The notes under the pieces were generated by a model. The model ran no database searches and was not told where the DNA came from. It saw only the letters and a program-made list of their open reading frames with translations. Shown piece by piece: positions 24,881 to 35,505 of a DNA stretch of 64,000 nucleotides (the stretch's first letter is position 1; every line of letters starts with the position of its first letter). The translations under genes were made by a program, and so were the position numbers. The stretch spans positions 104,391,164 through 104,455,163 of the forward strand of contig CM077116.1 in the NCBI GenBank assembly GCA_039619475.1, given 5' to 3'. The DNA comes from Icerya purchasi (Eukaryota > Arthropoda > Insecta > Hemiptera > Monophlebidae).

Positions 24881-25660
24881 GATATCAACTAACTTCTATC
24901 CGGGAATTTGCACGGAAAGTTACGGTATCATTTGTCACTTCCAACGAGGAAAACAAAAAAAAATTCAAACAGAACAAATTTTGGAAAACCTACCGGAAAA
25001 ATAAGTTATTGAAAACGACTAATAGTTTTAGTGAGAAAATCGGTACGGCCAAACCATTAAAAGTAATACAAATGAAAAAGACACTGACCAGATAACAAGC
25101 AAAAACGTAGAATACAAATAGCAAAAAAAAACAGTAATAAAAGTAATAAAAATTCGACAGCAGGAGAAATCTTATAAGTTTTTAATTGATGTTGGTGCGG
25201 ATACTGCTGAAGAAAAAAACAACGAAATATATAGAGTATGTTTCTAATTTATAAAATGATGAGCCTTTTTTTTTTTTATTTATATCGAACTACATAAAAA
25301 CAAAACAGTCGCTTAGGTCTCTACTAAGCCTGGAATATTGGGCAGCAAAGAAGCGTTTGAGAAAATCGTGTTATCGCAGAAAAAAAAGGAATAAGCTTTT
25401 ATCTTTCGGGATCCGTTAGATGCATTTGACGTATTATGAAAACAGTTTGATTTCACGAAACCCCAACAAAGATGGTCCATGGGATTATTCGCTTCTCTCT
25501 CGTAAATTATATAAGGGATAACGATAATTAAAATGACGAGGTAATTTTCTAGTAGGTAAGCAATATTAAGCAGGTGTAAGGAAAGCGAAATGGACGAAGC
25601 ATCGTTAAATAGTGAAAGCGGAGGCCGGAAGGAAAAACCCATATATTCGAATGAAGTAAG
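24880..25660 (+). mobile_element. Possible degraded LTR-retroelement fragment with aspartic-protease motif
   Basis: Near 25155-25215 the + strand reads EKSYKFLIDVGADTA, close to the FLIDTGAD active-site motif of retroelement aspartic proteases, with the D and GAD retained. It is embedded in lysine-rich broken sequence. Downstream, about 25415-25500, a frame reads LDAFDVL, stop, KQFDFTKPQQRWSMGL, which I cannot place. No RT or integrase block was found and no LTRs were recognised, so this is a single-motif call. Confidence 0.3.
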
Positions 25661-26776
25661 AAAAAAATGTTCATCTTCAAACGGTTATAATTAAATAATT
25701 CTAATTAACCGCTTAGTAATGATAGTCCCGCAGAGGAAAGAAGTATAATTAGTCGTCAATAGCCTGGCAGACAATTTAGCGAAACTGAATTCATCCCGAA
25801 GTAAAAGTAACAAGTAGGAAAATGTCTATAAAAATTTATTGCTTACGCAGCGCTATTAAATGCGGACCTGAAAGTTAAAAATACACTAACAACAATTGGA
25901 TAGGGAGTTGTTTAATTACGATCAATGTGGATCCAAATAACACCGGAAACATAACGAAAGTGTAAAAATAAATTAATTAAAAAAGAAGAAACATTAATTA
26001 ACATCTTAATATTTAGAGGATAGAACACAATGTATGTATGGAAATAAAACTCTTAAACATCTTAAACATACAAGATCCGGCGATGATCTGCGAAAAACTT
26101 TATACGATGCTTTTATGAAAAAAATATTTCATTATAAAAAAAAAAAGTAATCTTTTTTCGATATTGTTTAATATATTTTACTTCAATGGGGACCATCATT
26201 AGGCTGCCAGGATAATAAAAATTCTAACCTGTGCCGGAAGTCTGTTATTGTGGCGATCATCATCTGAACCTAGTATATTTTTGTTAAGTATATTTTGTGC
26301 ATGTTTGGTGTTTGTTTTTATTTATTTATTTAATTAAATATCGTATCGCGGCGAAAGAAAATACGCCGCCTTTTTATTCACATCGACACAAAAAGAAAGA
26401 GAAAAATCGTTCTCGATGGAAATGGAAGCCAATCTTTTTCCCTTAAATTTGTGTTTCAAAAAATATTCAATAGTTCTTTTGTTTTTATTTTATTCTTTCA
26501 TCGCAGAAACACCGACAATTACGAATTACGGGGGCGCTATCATTTACATAATTTCTAACGAAATCCATCAAATTCTCCGACTACGTTAAAATAATGAACT
26601 GCTGCAGAAAATGGATTTCTGCCCGTTAGTTTTATTTACATGTCAACTGCCTTTCAATTAATTTTTAAATAAAACTCGCGACATTTGTAATTTTACAATT
26701 GACTTCATATAGTATAATTTTCGTTATTATTGCCGTTTTACCAACAGTTTTCTTTTGTTTTTTGGTTTTGCCTACT

Positions 26777-26824
26777 ACATACATACATACATACATACAT
26801 ACATACATACATACATACATACAT
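26777..26824. repeat. (ACAT)12 microsatellite
   Basis: Twelve uninterrupted ACAT units, read directly. Confidence 0.95.
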
Positions 26825-27343
26825 AATAAATTCCACGCAATTAGTAAACCTCGCGTAGCGCGGTTAAGTCCGTGAACATTATTTCTTAATGTAAATAGAT
26901 TTTATCCTTTTCTCATTTTTAAACTGATGTTGAGGACGTTGGGAAACAAAATTCAAAATGCCCGCGGATCTTGCGGAGTCGAACAGATCTTCGAAATCTA
27001 GCAGGCGAACCGCGTACCTATTTGTTCCGCTTCAGTGTGATCGATTTCCATCGATTCCGTTGCGATGAAGTGGCGTGTTTGATATCGGTGTCAATCTTTT
27101 CTCCTTCAAATCCGCCTGTTGTGAAATAAGAACGGATGCGCGCTCTAATAATGGGCTTCGGTGTTACCCGTTGACGACGGTAATTAGTACTGTAAACACA
27201 GTTCTCGGTCTGTTGGTCAATTGAAAGTCTCAACGGTTGTCAATGACATCAAGAAGAAACGATTTCCAAACTGAAAAGCATTCGGTGCGACCATTTCCAA
27301 ATTTCGAGTAGCTGCGACTAAACGACTGCGTATCGTTTTTTTC

Positions 27344-27374
<31 letters not shown>

Positions 27375-28783
27375 TTTTCGCGGTTTCTAAATAATCGTTT
27401 TCGTCGCTGTAGATTATTTCGTAACAATTCCGGACGCGTTAATTATTTATTTATTCGGCGAATGTCTTCATCTGCGTTCGAAGAGTGATGATAAGACGGC
27501 GTCGAGCGAAATCGCTGGTTAGAACCGGCCTAGTTACTTGTGTACTTTACTGCGGATGTCACAGATGAAGAATTAGCCGGAAGCCGTTCGGATTTTGCAG
27601 CATTCGCGTTGATTCGGATTTCATATTGATTTCACGCGAACAGATCTCGTCAGCGCCGTTCGTAATCGTTTAATTATATGCGCGTTCGCTGTTCATTCCT
27701 AATTTGATGTTCTCGCAGATACCGGCTAAGGATTTAGACGACGAAGTTAGAAGGACGACTCTAAAACAAATAGACTAACTTGAAAGTCTTAACAGGCTAT
27801 TTGTAAAGTGTAAAACTACATATTTTGCAATACGCCATTACATGTTTTAGACTCGTAACTGTAAAAACTATCGCCCGATTTGGATTTTCCTACGAGATAA
27901 ATTTCTGCGCGCAGTTTTAATGTTAATTGGGGTTTAACTAGAGGGTTGGAAGCGCAAATTACGAATTTCATTGACCGCGTATGAAGGAGGGAAAATTTAA
28001 GAAAAATGTTTCTCGCTGTAAAGTTGGAAAACCGGTAAAAAAAATTAATAATTGCAAAAGTCCTTTTTATTCTAGTGTAAAAAGATGCAATAAACGTTAA
28101 TAAAACGGGTAAATAACTGAATTCAGAAAATTTATCGAACATTTCTATTAATTCTCGCGAAATGTTGATAGTTTGAAATTAATCGGATAAATTACGGCTG
28201 ATAGCTTTTAAAATTGATCATTTGATGGCTAATTTTCTTTTTGCTTCCTTCCTTTTTTGTCTTTATCCTTTGCGGGTTCGAAAAATACGCTACACCCTCA
28301 TTACGCACATTATGCGTACTCTATATTTAATAATTCTTCTCATTTAAAGTGTAAAGAGATCGGTTTATTAATTTTAATTATTCGTAAAGTTGAGAAATGA
28401 GAGATTTTATAAATGTTAAAAACCATATTAGAACACATTCCGCTTTAAAATATTAACTATAATTAAAACAGATGTGTTTTTGCGAAAAAAGAACACTATT
28501 TCAGTGCGGCCGAAATTTTAACAATTGACTTTTTCAATCTATAGGACCGCGCGCTTTTATAAAAAATTGAAATAAAATTACCAATCGAAAATTTAAAATT
28601 TATATACTTCGTTTTCATCGTTTATAACTATTCACCGTTTGACTAATTTTTGTCATTTTTTATTCATTTGCTGTTGATCTACTTCTAGCGTCCATATCCC
28701 GATTCTGATATTCTATTTTTCGATTGTATTTGGTATTTTTTATTTTATATGTTATGCCCGTTATTTTATTGCAAGTATTTGAC

Positions 28784-28805
28784 TATATATATATATATAT
28801 ATATT
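28784..28805. repeat. (TA)n microsatellite
   Basis: Eleven TA units, read directly. Confidence 0.9.
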
Positions 28806-30446
28806 TGTTTTTTCTTTTCTTTCATGTATTCATTTTCATTATTTTCTGTTAATTCTTTCCGACGTAATTTTTTAATTTTCTACATCGGTTTATTCCATTC
28901 TGGTTACACTATGATTTCGTCAAACGTCGTACATCACTCCTTCCTATGTATATTCTTAATACACTCATGCAACAATGGTAGTACACTTTCATAGATTTCT
29001 CTATAATAGTGTTGAAGACGAATCACAATGCCTTCTATAATATCTTTATAGCTCTGGGTTTATTGTATTCATTTCGTATTAATTGTATTATTATTTTCCC
29101 GTACTTTTTCGATACTGTTTTAATATATTGCTGCATTATCTGCAATCTTCTTTTTATTGAACTCCTTTTGTTCCGTTAATAGTCTGTTTTTTGTTTCGTT
29201 GATTGTCTTTATGATTTTCATATACATATATATACATATATTACGTAGTTTGTATTTTGTTTTTCCGGTAATCTAAATAATCTTGTATTTCGGGTTCGTA
29301 AAGTCAAATAGATTTTTTCCATTTTATGTAATACGTCAAATAGGTTATTATATTTTGACCATATGATTTCTTAGTAATACACTATTTTTCGTGGGTATTA
29401 TCTACGATTCCTTTAGAATTCATGTAATGAAATGTGAATAAAACGAAAACATCATGTGTTGTTCATTGAATAAACGATTAAGTGCGCATTTTTAAGTTTT
29501 TATTCACTTTGTCCAAAAAATTGACGCGAAAAAATTCCATATTGTGCGTATGACAACGGCAATCACGCAATTGGTACATTACGATTTGCCTGCGGTTTTA
29601 TAACAATTGCGCGCCGTCTTGGAATGCGATTGAAAATGAACAGAATATTTTTCGAAAATGAGTGTTATTAATAAGGCGCCTTAGAAAAAATTAACGTAGT
29701 TCTGAAGAAAAAATATTAACATGGCATTTATTCAAGACCGAAAAATATAACGCTTGATCTGTCATATTAGGTGTCGACCTATGTCCAGATTAAATAGCGT
29801 TCTTTTTATTACATTTTTTTTAGAAAATCATTTAGTGTATAAAAATGTTTTTTATTTCTTTTGCTTTTTTGATATTTCGTAATATACAAAAAATGTGAAA
29901 TATTTCAATATTAAACAAACAGCCAAAAATGATTAAAATGCGAACACCCTAATAGCATTTTTGGTAGCTTAATGTAGGTGCGATTGAAGCGAACACTAAA
30001 AATAAGCAATTATTAATTAATATTTAATTGGTAGCTGGTTTCATCAGACTAATTTTATATGAATCGCTTGGTTAAGTAACACACATCCGATAGTGTAGTG
30101 AATTACAATAAAACAATAGCACAATTAATTTGTTTCAATTTTTACGAAAATTCACCGAAATCGTCAGTATCCATTTCTGCGAATTTAGAAATCATATCAA
30201 AGTACACGATATTAAGGTGAACTATCTTCACACTATTATTCGGAAATTTAACGGATTAACGAAAATAACTCACATGCGCAGACGAAGTTTGATTTAGGAA
30301 GATGTTGGAAAATAAAAATTGAAAACTTAACTGAAATAAATGCACATTGAAGGTGGAACAGGAGGTCGATTTCACTTTTCCATGTAGCTGTTATGTACGG
30401 TCAGCAATGAGTGGGTGTGGGCTAAGTGCGATGATTTCACTCGGTC

Positions 30447-30485
30447 TATAAAACGGTGCGTTACGTGTAGCGCGAAGAATCAGAG
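30447..30485 (+). promoter_or_regulatory. Second TATA-like candidate promoter
   Basis: TCTATAAAACGG places TATAAAA at 30447-30453, and an ATCAGAGTG initiator-like word lies about 33 bases downstream (30479-30487). The surrounding 200 bases are richer in G and C than the flanks. I found no convincing splice donor downstream, so it is weaker than the 9494 candidate. It could be an alternative promoter of the SVWC gene, which starts about 9.5 kb downstream, or chance. Confidence 0.22.
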
Positions 30486-32579
30486 TGAAAGAAGAAAGAG
30501 TAGGTCGTGTAGCGGAAATTCATCCTGGATCACTTTCGACCACTGCATTCTGCGCAGGGAGGGCTGCTTTATTATCATTTACGACGGTGTAACTGGCGCG
30601 CACACTGCACACACCGATCGACGATGATTTACTCCTGGATGCAATTTCATCATCGCGGATAATTACAAAAACGAATCGGAAATGGCGGAAAAAAAGCGGG
30701 ATAACTTGAAGATGTTCCCGGATAATTTTCTAATTCGGTTCAGCGGTTTTCTAATGCGACGACTCGGTTCATTTGTGTAATCTGAGACAAATGGATCGAT
30801 CGTGACTCTCTGGAGTCTGTCGCGTTGGCTTTGCTCGAGAATTCGACGATGAATCGTCGATTTTTTTTGCCTTTTTTTCTACTTCCGTCTCATCTGCCCG
30901 GCATTATTAAGAGAGCATAACAAAATGGAAAAGAGATGGCCTGGTCGAAATAATTTTTCAAGATTACACCTCGCTTCGTTAGTTAGAAAGTTCTCTCTAA
31001 CCCTCTTTTCCCACTGTTCGCTTCCGCACTAGGCTGCTCTTACGCTTGCATGAACGACTGAAATTCGTGACGTCTGCAATTTTTACTTCCCTTTTCATTT
31101 CCGAAATAGACTAACGTAAAATTAGAAGATACTTACTACAAGTAATCGAGTAAGACGCAAAACAGAAATATTCGTGTTTATAGTTCCTTTTTTGTCCTGA
31201 TATTCTCACTTCAGTGCGCGGATAAGAATGATTCGCGCGATGCCTTTCAAATTTCGCCAGAAGTTCGCCTTTCCAATTTTCTTGAACGAATCACATTTTT
31301 ATTGCGCGCCTTTTCTTACTACCGTTTTGTCGTTTAATGAACTTTTTAGCATTCCTCATGAGAAAGTGTAGGTTTTTTTTTTGACCTTTTCCGGCTATAT
31401 AGGCGACTATTTTCGTAACCGTCCGGAAACTTCACAATACTTTTTTTTTTTTCGTTTCTCGATGAGACCATATGTTGGAAAAAGGTGTGGGGAAGTTACT
31501 TGTGGCAGTTAAATTGATCACAACTAGCACACAGAACGAGCAAAACAGAAAAATGTTAAACTTGAAAAATATCCTCCTTCTGTGATTTCGATGACAACAA
31601 GTGAGAACGCCATTTTACATGTTTGAATTTATACGAGGTAATTCTGGGCCTTTAAATTTTATCGAACGTGTTCCTCTAAATTAGTAATTTTGTTAACACA
31701 CGTTTTTTCTTTATCTTTGATATTCTAAAGTTCAAAAGATATACCGCGAAAAAGAGATTCATCAACAAATATGATAATCATCAGATGTATTAAAGAATCA
31801 TCATTTTCAGCTTGATAATAATATGCGTAAATTCGACGGACTTTGTTAATGAATTAACATTAACAATCCTCTATGTCGTCCTTTTTTGGTTATAAGTTGT
31901 GATATTCGGACGACACAAAGAGGTTGAGAAGCGTATTTTGTTTGCAGGCACGAGTTAAATCAATTTTTCTTTTTAGTATATTAACGCGTCAAAAATGAAT
32001 TACGACAATATTAGCCAGTAACTTTAACGTAGTTATTTCGTTCGAAGAGAACTCGATTCAAACTACCGCACGCTTTAAATATATAAATAATCATTCGCGT
32101 TCAGTGAAGCTCATAGTTGATAAAGACAAATATAAAAATGTATACCAGGACACGCGCTAAATATAAAAAAAAAAAAAACTCTCAAATACGCAAGAATTTT
32201 TACTTTTGACCGTTAACGTGTAGTGCAACACTGGCCAGAGACACGGATAGGTAATATTGACACAATCTAAGAAAGGGCTATTGAACTTTTTCTTCATTAC
32301 TTTTATGAATTTGAGAAAGACAACTAGACAGGCATCATTAGAGCGGATTGAACTTTAGGCAGTCTGATTGAAAAGGAAAATCTGGCACAGATAGAAGCGT
32401 TTGTTTTATTTAAAATATAAGAATGCGATATTTTTGTATGATCATCAGGTAGATGATGTAATGTTGTTCTTCAGGGGTGAATCTTTATGGTGCACTCCAA
32501 GGCTCTGTATTTGACCGAATTGAACGAAATTTATTTAAAGTAGAGAAAGTTCATGACAATTTTTTGTCACAATTTTTAT

Positions 32580-33870
32580 TTGGTTGATTTCAAAAAGTCT
32601 GATGAAAGTACCGGTAATGTGGGAAATCGAGAAGCAAAAGGTAGCTTCGTTCACTATGAAACTTTCCGTAAAGCCTTTGTGTCTTAAGGTAAAATGGAAT
32701 ATAATTGAAAAATTTTTAGCGATTGTTATGATTTATCATGGATCTGTAATAGACAAAAAAGGTAATGAAAGAGAGTCTGTGCAAATGAACGGCAGAATGT
32801 GTTTTATGACGGTATAAAGTACTGAGAAAAATATTGAAAAGCGGTTTACAGTAAGCAGCAGGGTCGGATTCATTTAATTGCGCGGTCAGCCGAATCTGAT
32901 TTGGAGTTCCGCCTATTATTATGTTTAAACGGTCGACATAATTTGAAAAGCTTCTTTTTTTATCAAATCTGTTGTGAAGTCCAACGTGAAAGAGAGATAA
33001 ATCGATGGTTTATCGACGGTGAAAGAATGCCACACGCACTTTATTGTAAAGTTTTTAGAGGGCTGTTGATTAAAACGAAAACAAATACGTGTTGGTGATG
33101 CAGGCGTTTTCTCTAAAGATCAGTGAACATCTGAAAGTTTGAAAATTGGGAAAGCTTTTGAACTTTATACGAGTTAAAAAACTGATGTAAAATAGTTATT
33201 GTAAGCTTTCGTAATGGGTTAATGAGTGACACGGTGCGAACTGCTGCAGCCGTCAATCCGAGCGTTGCATACTGGATGATGTTTATCGAGTACGGTTTAG
33301 AAGCTGTGTCGTAAATCGTAGCTCCGTAGTCGAGTCTTGTAAGAAGTGATGATTTATTAGGAATTGTAGGAGAATTTTTTTAAAGCAATGAGTTTGCTGG
33401 AACAAGAGTTTCTGAGTTTCTTTTATAAATGATATTTTAAAAATTATTAAACACTCAAAAGTCTTTATTAAAAAATTATAGGCTAATACTACAACAAATT
33501 TCGATGAAACGTTAATGCTTAGATATTTGACTGATTTGACCGTTAGTACGTGACTGTTGTTTACGGAGAGAAGAGAGAATGATTGCACTTTTTTATTTTG
33601 CAAAAATGTATAATGTTTTTTGAGCGCGTGAGAAAATAGGAATCAAGTCGGTTAGTTGTAAAATTTGTCATCCTATTATGGTGTAAAGTCATTTGCGAAT
33701 AGAACACTATTTGATATGCAGGCTACAATGTCATTTATGACCAAATTAAGTACGGAGCCGTGAGCATCACGGAACAATGTTTGGTAAGGTCGAATAGGTC
33801 TGAGAAGTGCTAAAAGTACTTTGAAATAACGACTGATCAACTCTACGTGAGTTCGAGTGAAAATATTTAA
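32580..33870 (-). pseudogene. Degraded LINE reverse transcriptase, minus strand
   Basis: Reading leftwards on the minus strand: LFRDAHGSVLNLVINDIVAC, then NSVLFANDFTP near 33680-33760 (catalytic FADD degraded to FAND), the thumb with FVNNSHVLTVKSVKYLSINV (about 33520-33590), then LTRLDYGATIYDTASKPYSI and IIQYATLGLTAAAVRTVSLI (about 33230-33350), which is the conserved post-thumb block. Further left, to about 32580, only faint RNase H-like similarity remains. Stops and frame changes are frequent. Confidence 0.7.
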
Positions 33871-34281
33871 AATTTTTTAACGCGTACAATTTATATAGCA
33901 TGAAGTATCGAATAAAGACATTTTTCATTTTCTTTTTTTTTTTTTTTCAATCAAAATTTTATAATTCTTTTCTAAAACGCAGCGGGCAATTTTTCAGTCT
34001 TATTTTTACAATGTAACGTTGCAATGGTTTTCGGTCCCCTTAAACTAAGTTTTACTTGACATTTTAAAAATAAAACTTATTCCGCAACGTGTCGCGTGAT
34101 AAGTGGAACGCGCAGTGCCCGCACTACCGCATTAACCGCTTCAATAATCTTGACCAAAACGACTTTATCGAAGGTCAGGTTCACACATAAAAAAACAAGA
34201 AAAAAGAAAAACGAACTAATACTTACCTAGTTTGAACAGCTTAAAGGGTCAACATCCTTTCAATTCCAACTATGCAAACTA

Positions 34282-34680
34282 TTTTTTTTTTTTTGGGGGG
34301 GGGGGGGCTCGTCAACTGGGGACCTTTACCCAGAAACAATTACAATAGGAAGGAGTTAATTATATTTTGATACGATGAGATATTGTTAGGAGAAAGGAGC
34401 AAATAATAGGAACAATCTGTGGAGAGGGAAAAAATAGGACATAAGAGACGCTATATAAAGTAGGAAAACCAAAATAAAATGGAATAGAAAGCAGAGCATT
34501 CAGCAGAAAGAGATGAACACTTAATAAACACATGGTCCGCGCCCCAAACATGCTCTTCGTTTGAGTGGAGAGGACAATATGGAAAGACAGCCAACGAAAA
34601 ACGAAAACGGGAGGAAGATAATAGAGTATGGCTTAAGAGCGCAGACGAATAACGGAGAGACAAAAACTAATTTTTCGAAG
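34282..34680 (-). mobile_element. LINE 3' end with zinc knuckle, minus strand
   Basis: A 13-T tract (34282-34294) and 13-G tract (34295-34307) mark the 3' tail of a minus-strand insertion. Reading from the right, the minus frame 34663-34451 gives SSRFRFSLAVFPYCPLHSNE, then EHVWGADHVFIKC, the C-terminal knuckle region. It matches the pattern at 5700-5800 (FRFALVQFPS, then ANHVLLEC). The extreme 3' end, read in the sense direction, is GGTAAAGGTCCCCAGTTGAC then GAGCC, similar to the end of the copy at 47551-47805. Confidence 0.65.
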
Positions 34681-34693
34681 TGATTCTATTTTT

Positions 34694-35040
34694 CTTTTCT
34701 TTTTTTTTTTTATTTCGAGCTCGTCAACGGTAAACATTGATCCAGTGCAATAAGAAATTTTGGTGGTGGAAAACCGAGTTCTACTCAAACGAAGTACCAT
34801 TAGTTAATAAACGACTAGTTTCATTGTAATGTTCCAGTACTTGGTTATTTTCATCCATTTTTTGTTTTATTTGCGAGTCTGGTGCACTGTAACGATATTG
34901 GATGTGTCTGCTATTCTACCGTTTCTATCTGCAACTCTTAACCAATCATTGATGCTCTTATTTTTAACTCGATGAATTATTTGGTTTAGAATCTCTTTCA
35001 ATGTTACCGGAATACTTATTTCGTTTATCGTTAAATTTTG
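34694..35040 (-). mobile_element. Second retroelement C-terminal fragment, minus strand
   Basis: A T-rich tract at about 34694-34712 is followed by the complement of GTTTACCGTTGACGAGCTC, resembling the 3' terminus of the neighbouring copy. The minus strand from 35040 reads ISIPVTLKEILNQIIHRVKN, then SINDWLRVADRNGRI, then LMVLRLSRTRFSTTK. This suggests the region between RNase H and the knuckle of a LINE, but the match is to general pattern only. Head-to-tail placement next to 34282-34680 suggests two insertions at one site. Confidence 0.4.
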
Positions 35041-35224
35041 TAATTAAAAAAAAAAAAGAAAAAAATTGTAATTGATCAAATATTTTTAAGCTGTAAACCG
35101 CAATCTTTGTCAGTAACCCTGATTTTATAGCATGGGAAGTTATTTTAGTTTTCGGTTACAGGAGTCTGTACACACACACACATATATATATACCAATTTA
35201 GGCAAATTTAAAATTAAAGTAATA

Positions 35225-35505
35225 AAGTAAAGAAAAGATGAATGCCCATAGCAGGACATCGGGGATTGCGAAGTTAAAGTTTATAACGTAGTATGTTCAA
35301 CAGCATCGATGAAAGTGGGAGGACCGGTTTTTTTCTCTCTCGGCGGCCTTTACTTTCACTCAGCCGGTATAACTAATATTCGATTCCAAGTATTTATATA
35401 GCGATGAGAGAGAACGATTTTCGTCAGGAACGAAACAACCCCCGAAAACCTGTGGCACCTGTGGTTTGCTAAGTACCTTAATTACTAGACTATCGCGCTA
35501 CTATG
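35225..35505 (-). mobile_element. tRNA-derived SINE, most complete copy, minus strand
   Basis: On the minus strand the head reads AGCGCGATAGTCTAGTAATT then AAGGTACTTAGC, a tRNA-like A box (35471-35500). It is followed by a GGTTTTCGGGGGTT B-box remnant about 35 bases on, giving an internal RNA polymerase III promoter. The body (GTGAAAGTAAAGGCCGCCGA, then AACTTTAACTTCGCAATCCC, then GATGTCCTGCTATGGGC) is shared with 50225-50455 and, in part, 42560-42675. The tail near 35225 is rich in CTTTACTT-type repeats. Confidence 0.7.

Larger units (their letters stand above)
25660..32579. other. Unassigned sequence, includes a GC-richer block at 26950-27750
   Basis: The block 26950-27750 has more CpG than its surroundings and several TCAGTGTG-like initiator words but no TATA box, no clear donor and no protein-like frame. 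The second TATA candidate lies at 30447. The remainder is AT-rich and featureless to my reading. Confidence 0.4.

Noticed and set aside
34295..34307. G13 run considered as a regulatory G-rich element
   Set aside because: It sits exactly at the 3' tail of a minus-strand LINE and is better explained as part of that tail or a slippage product.
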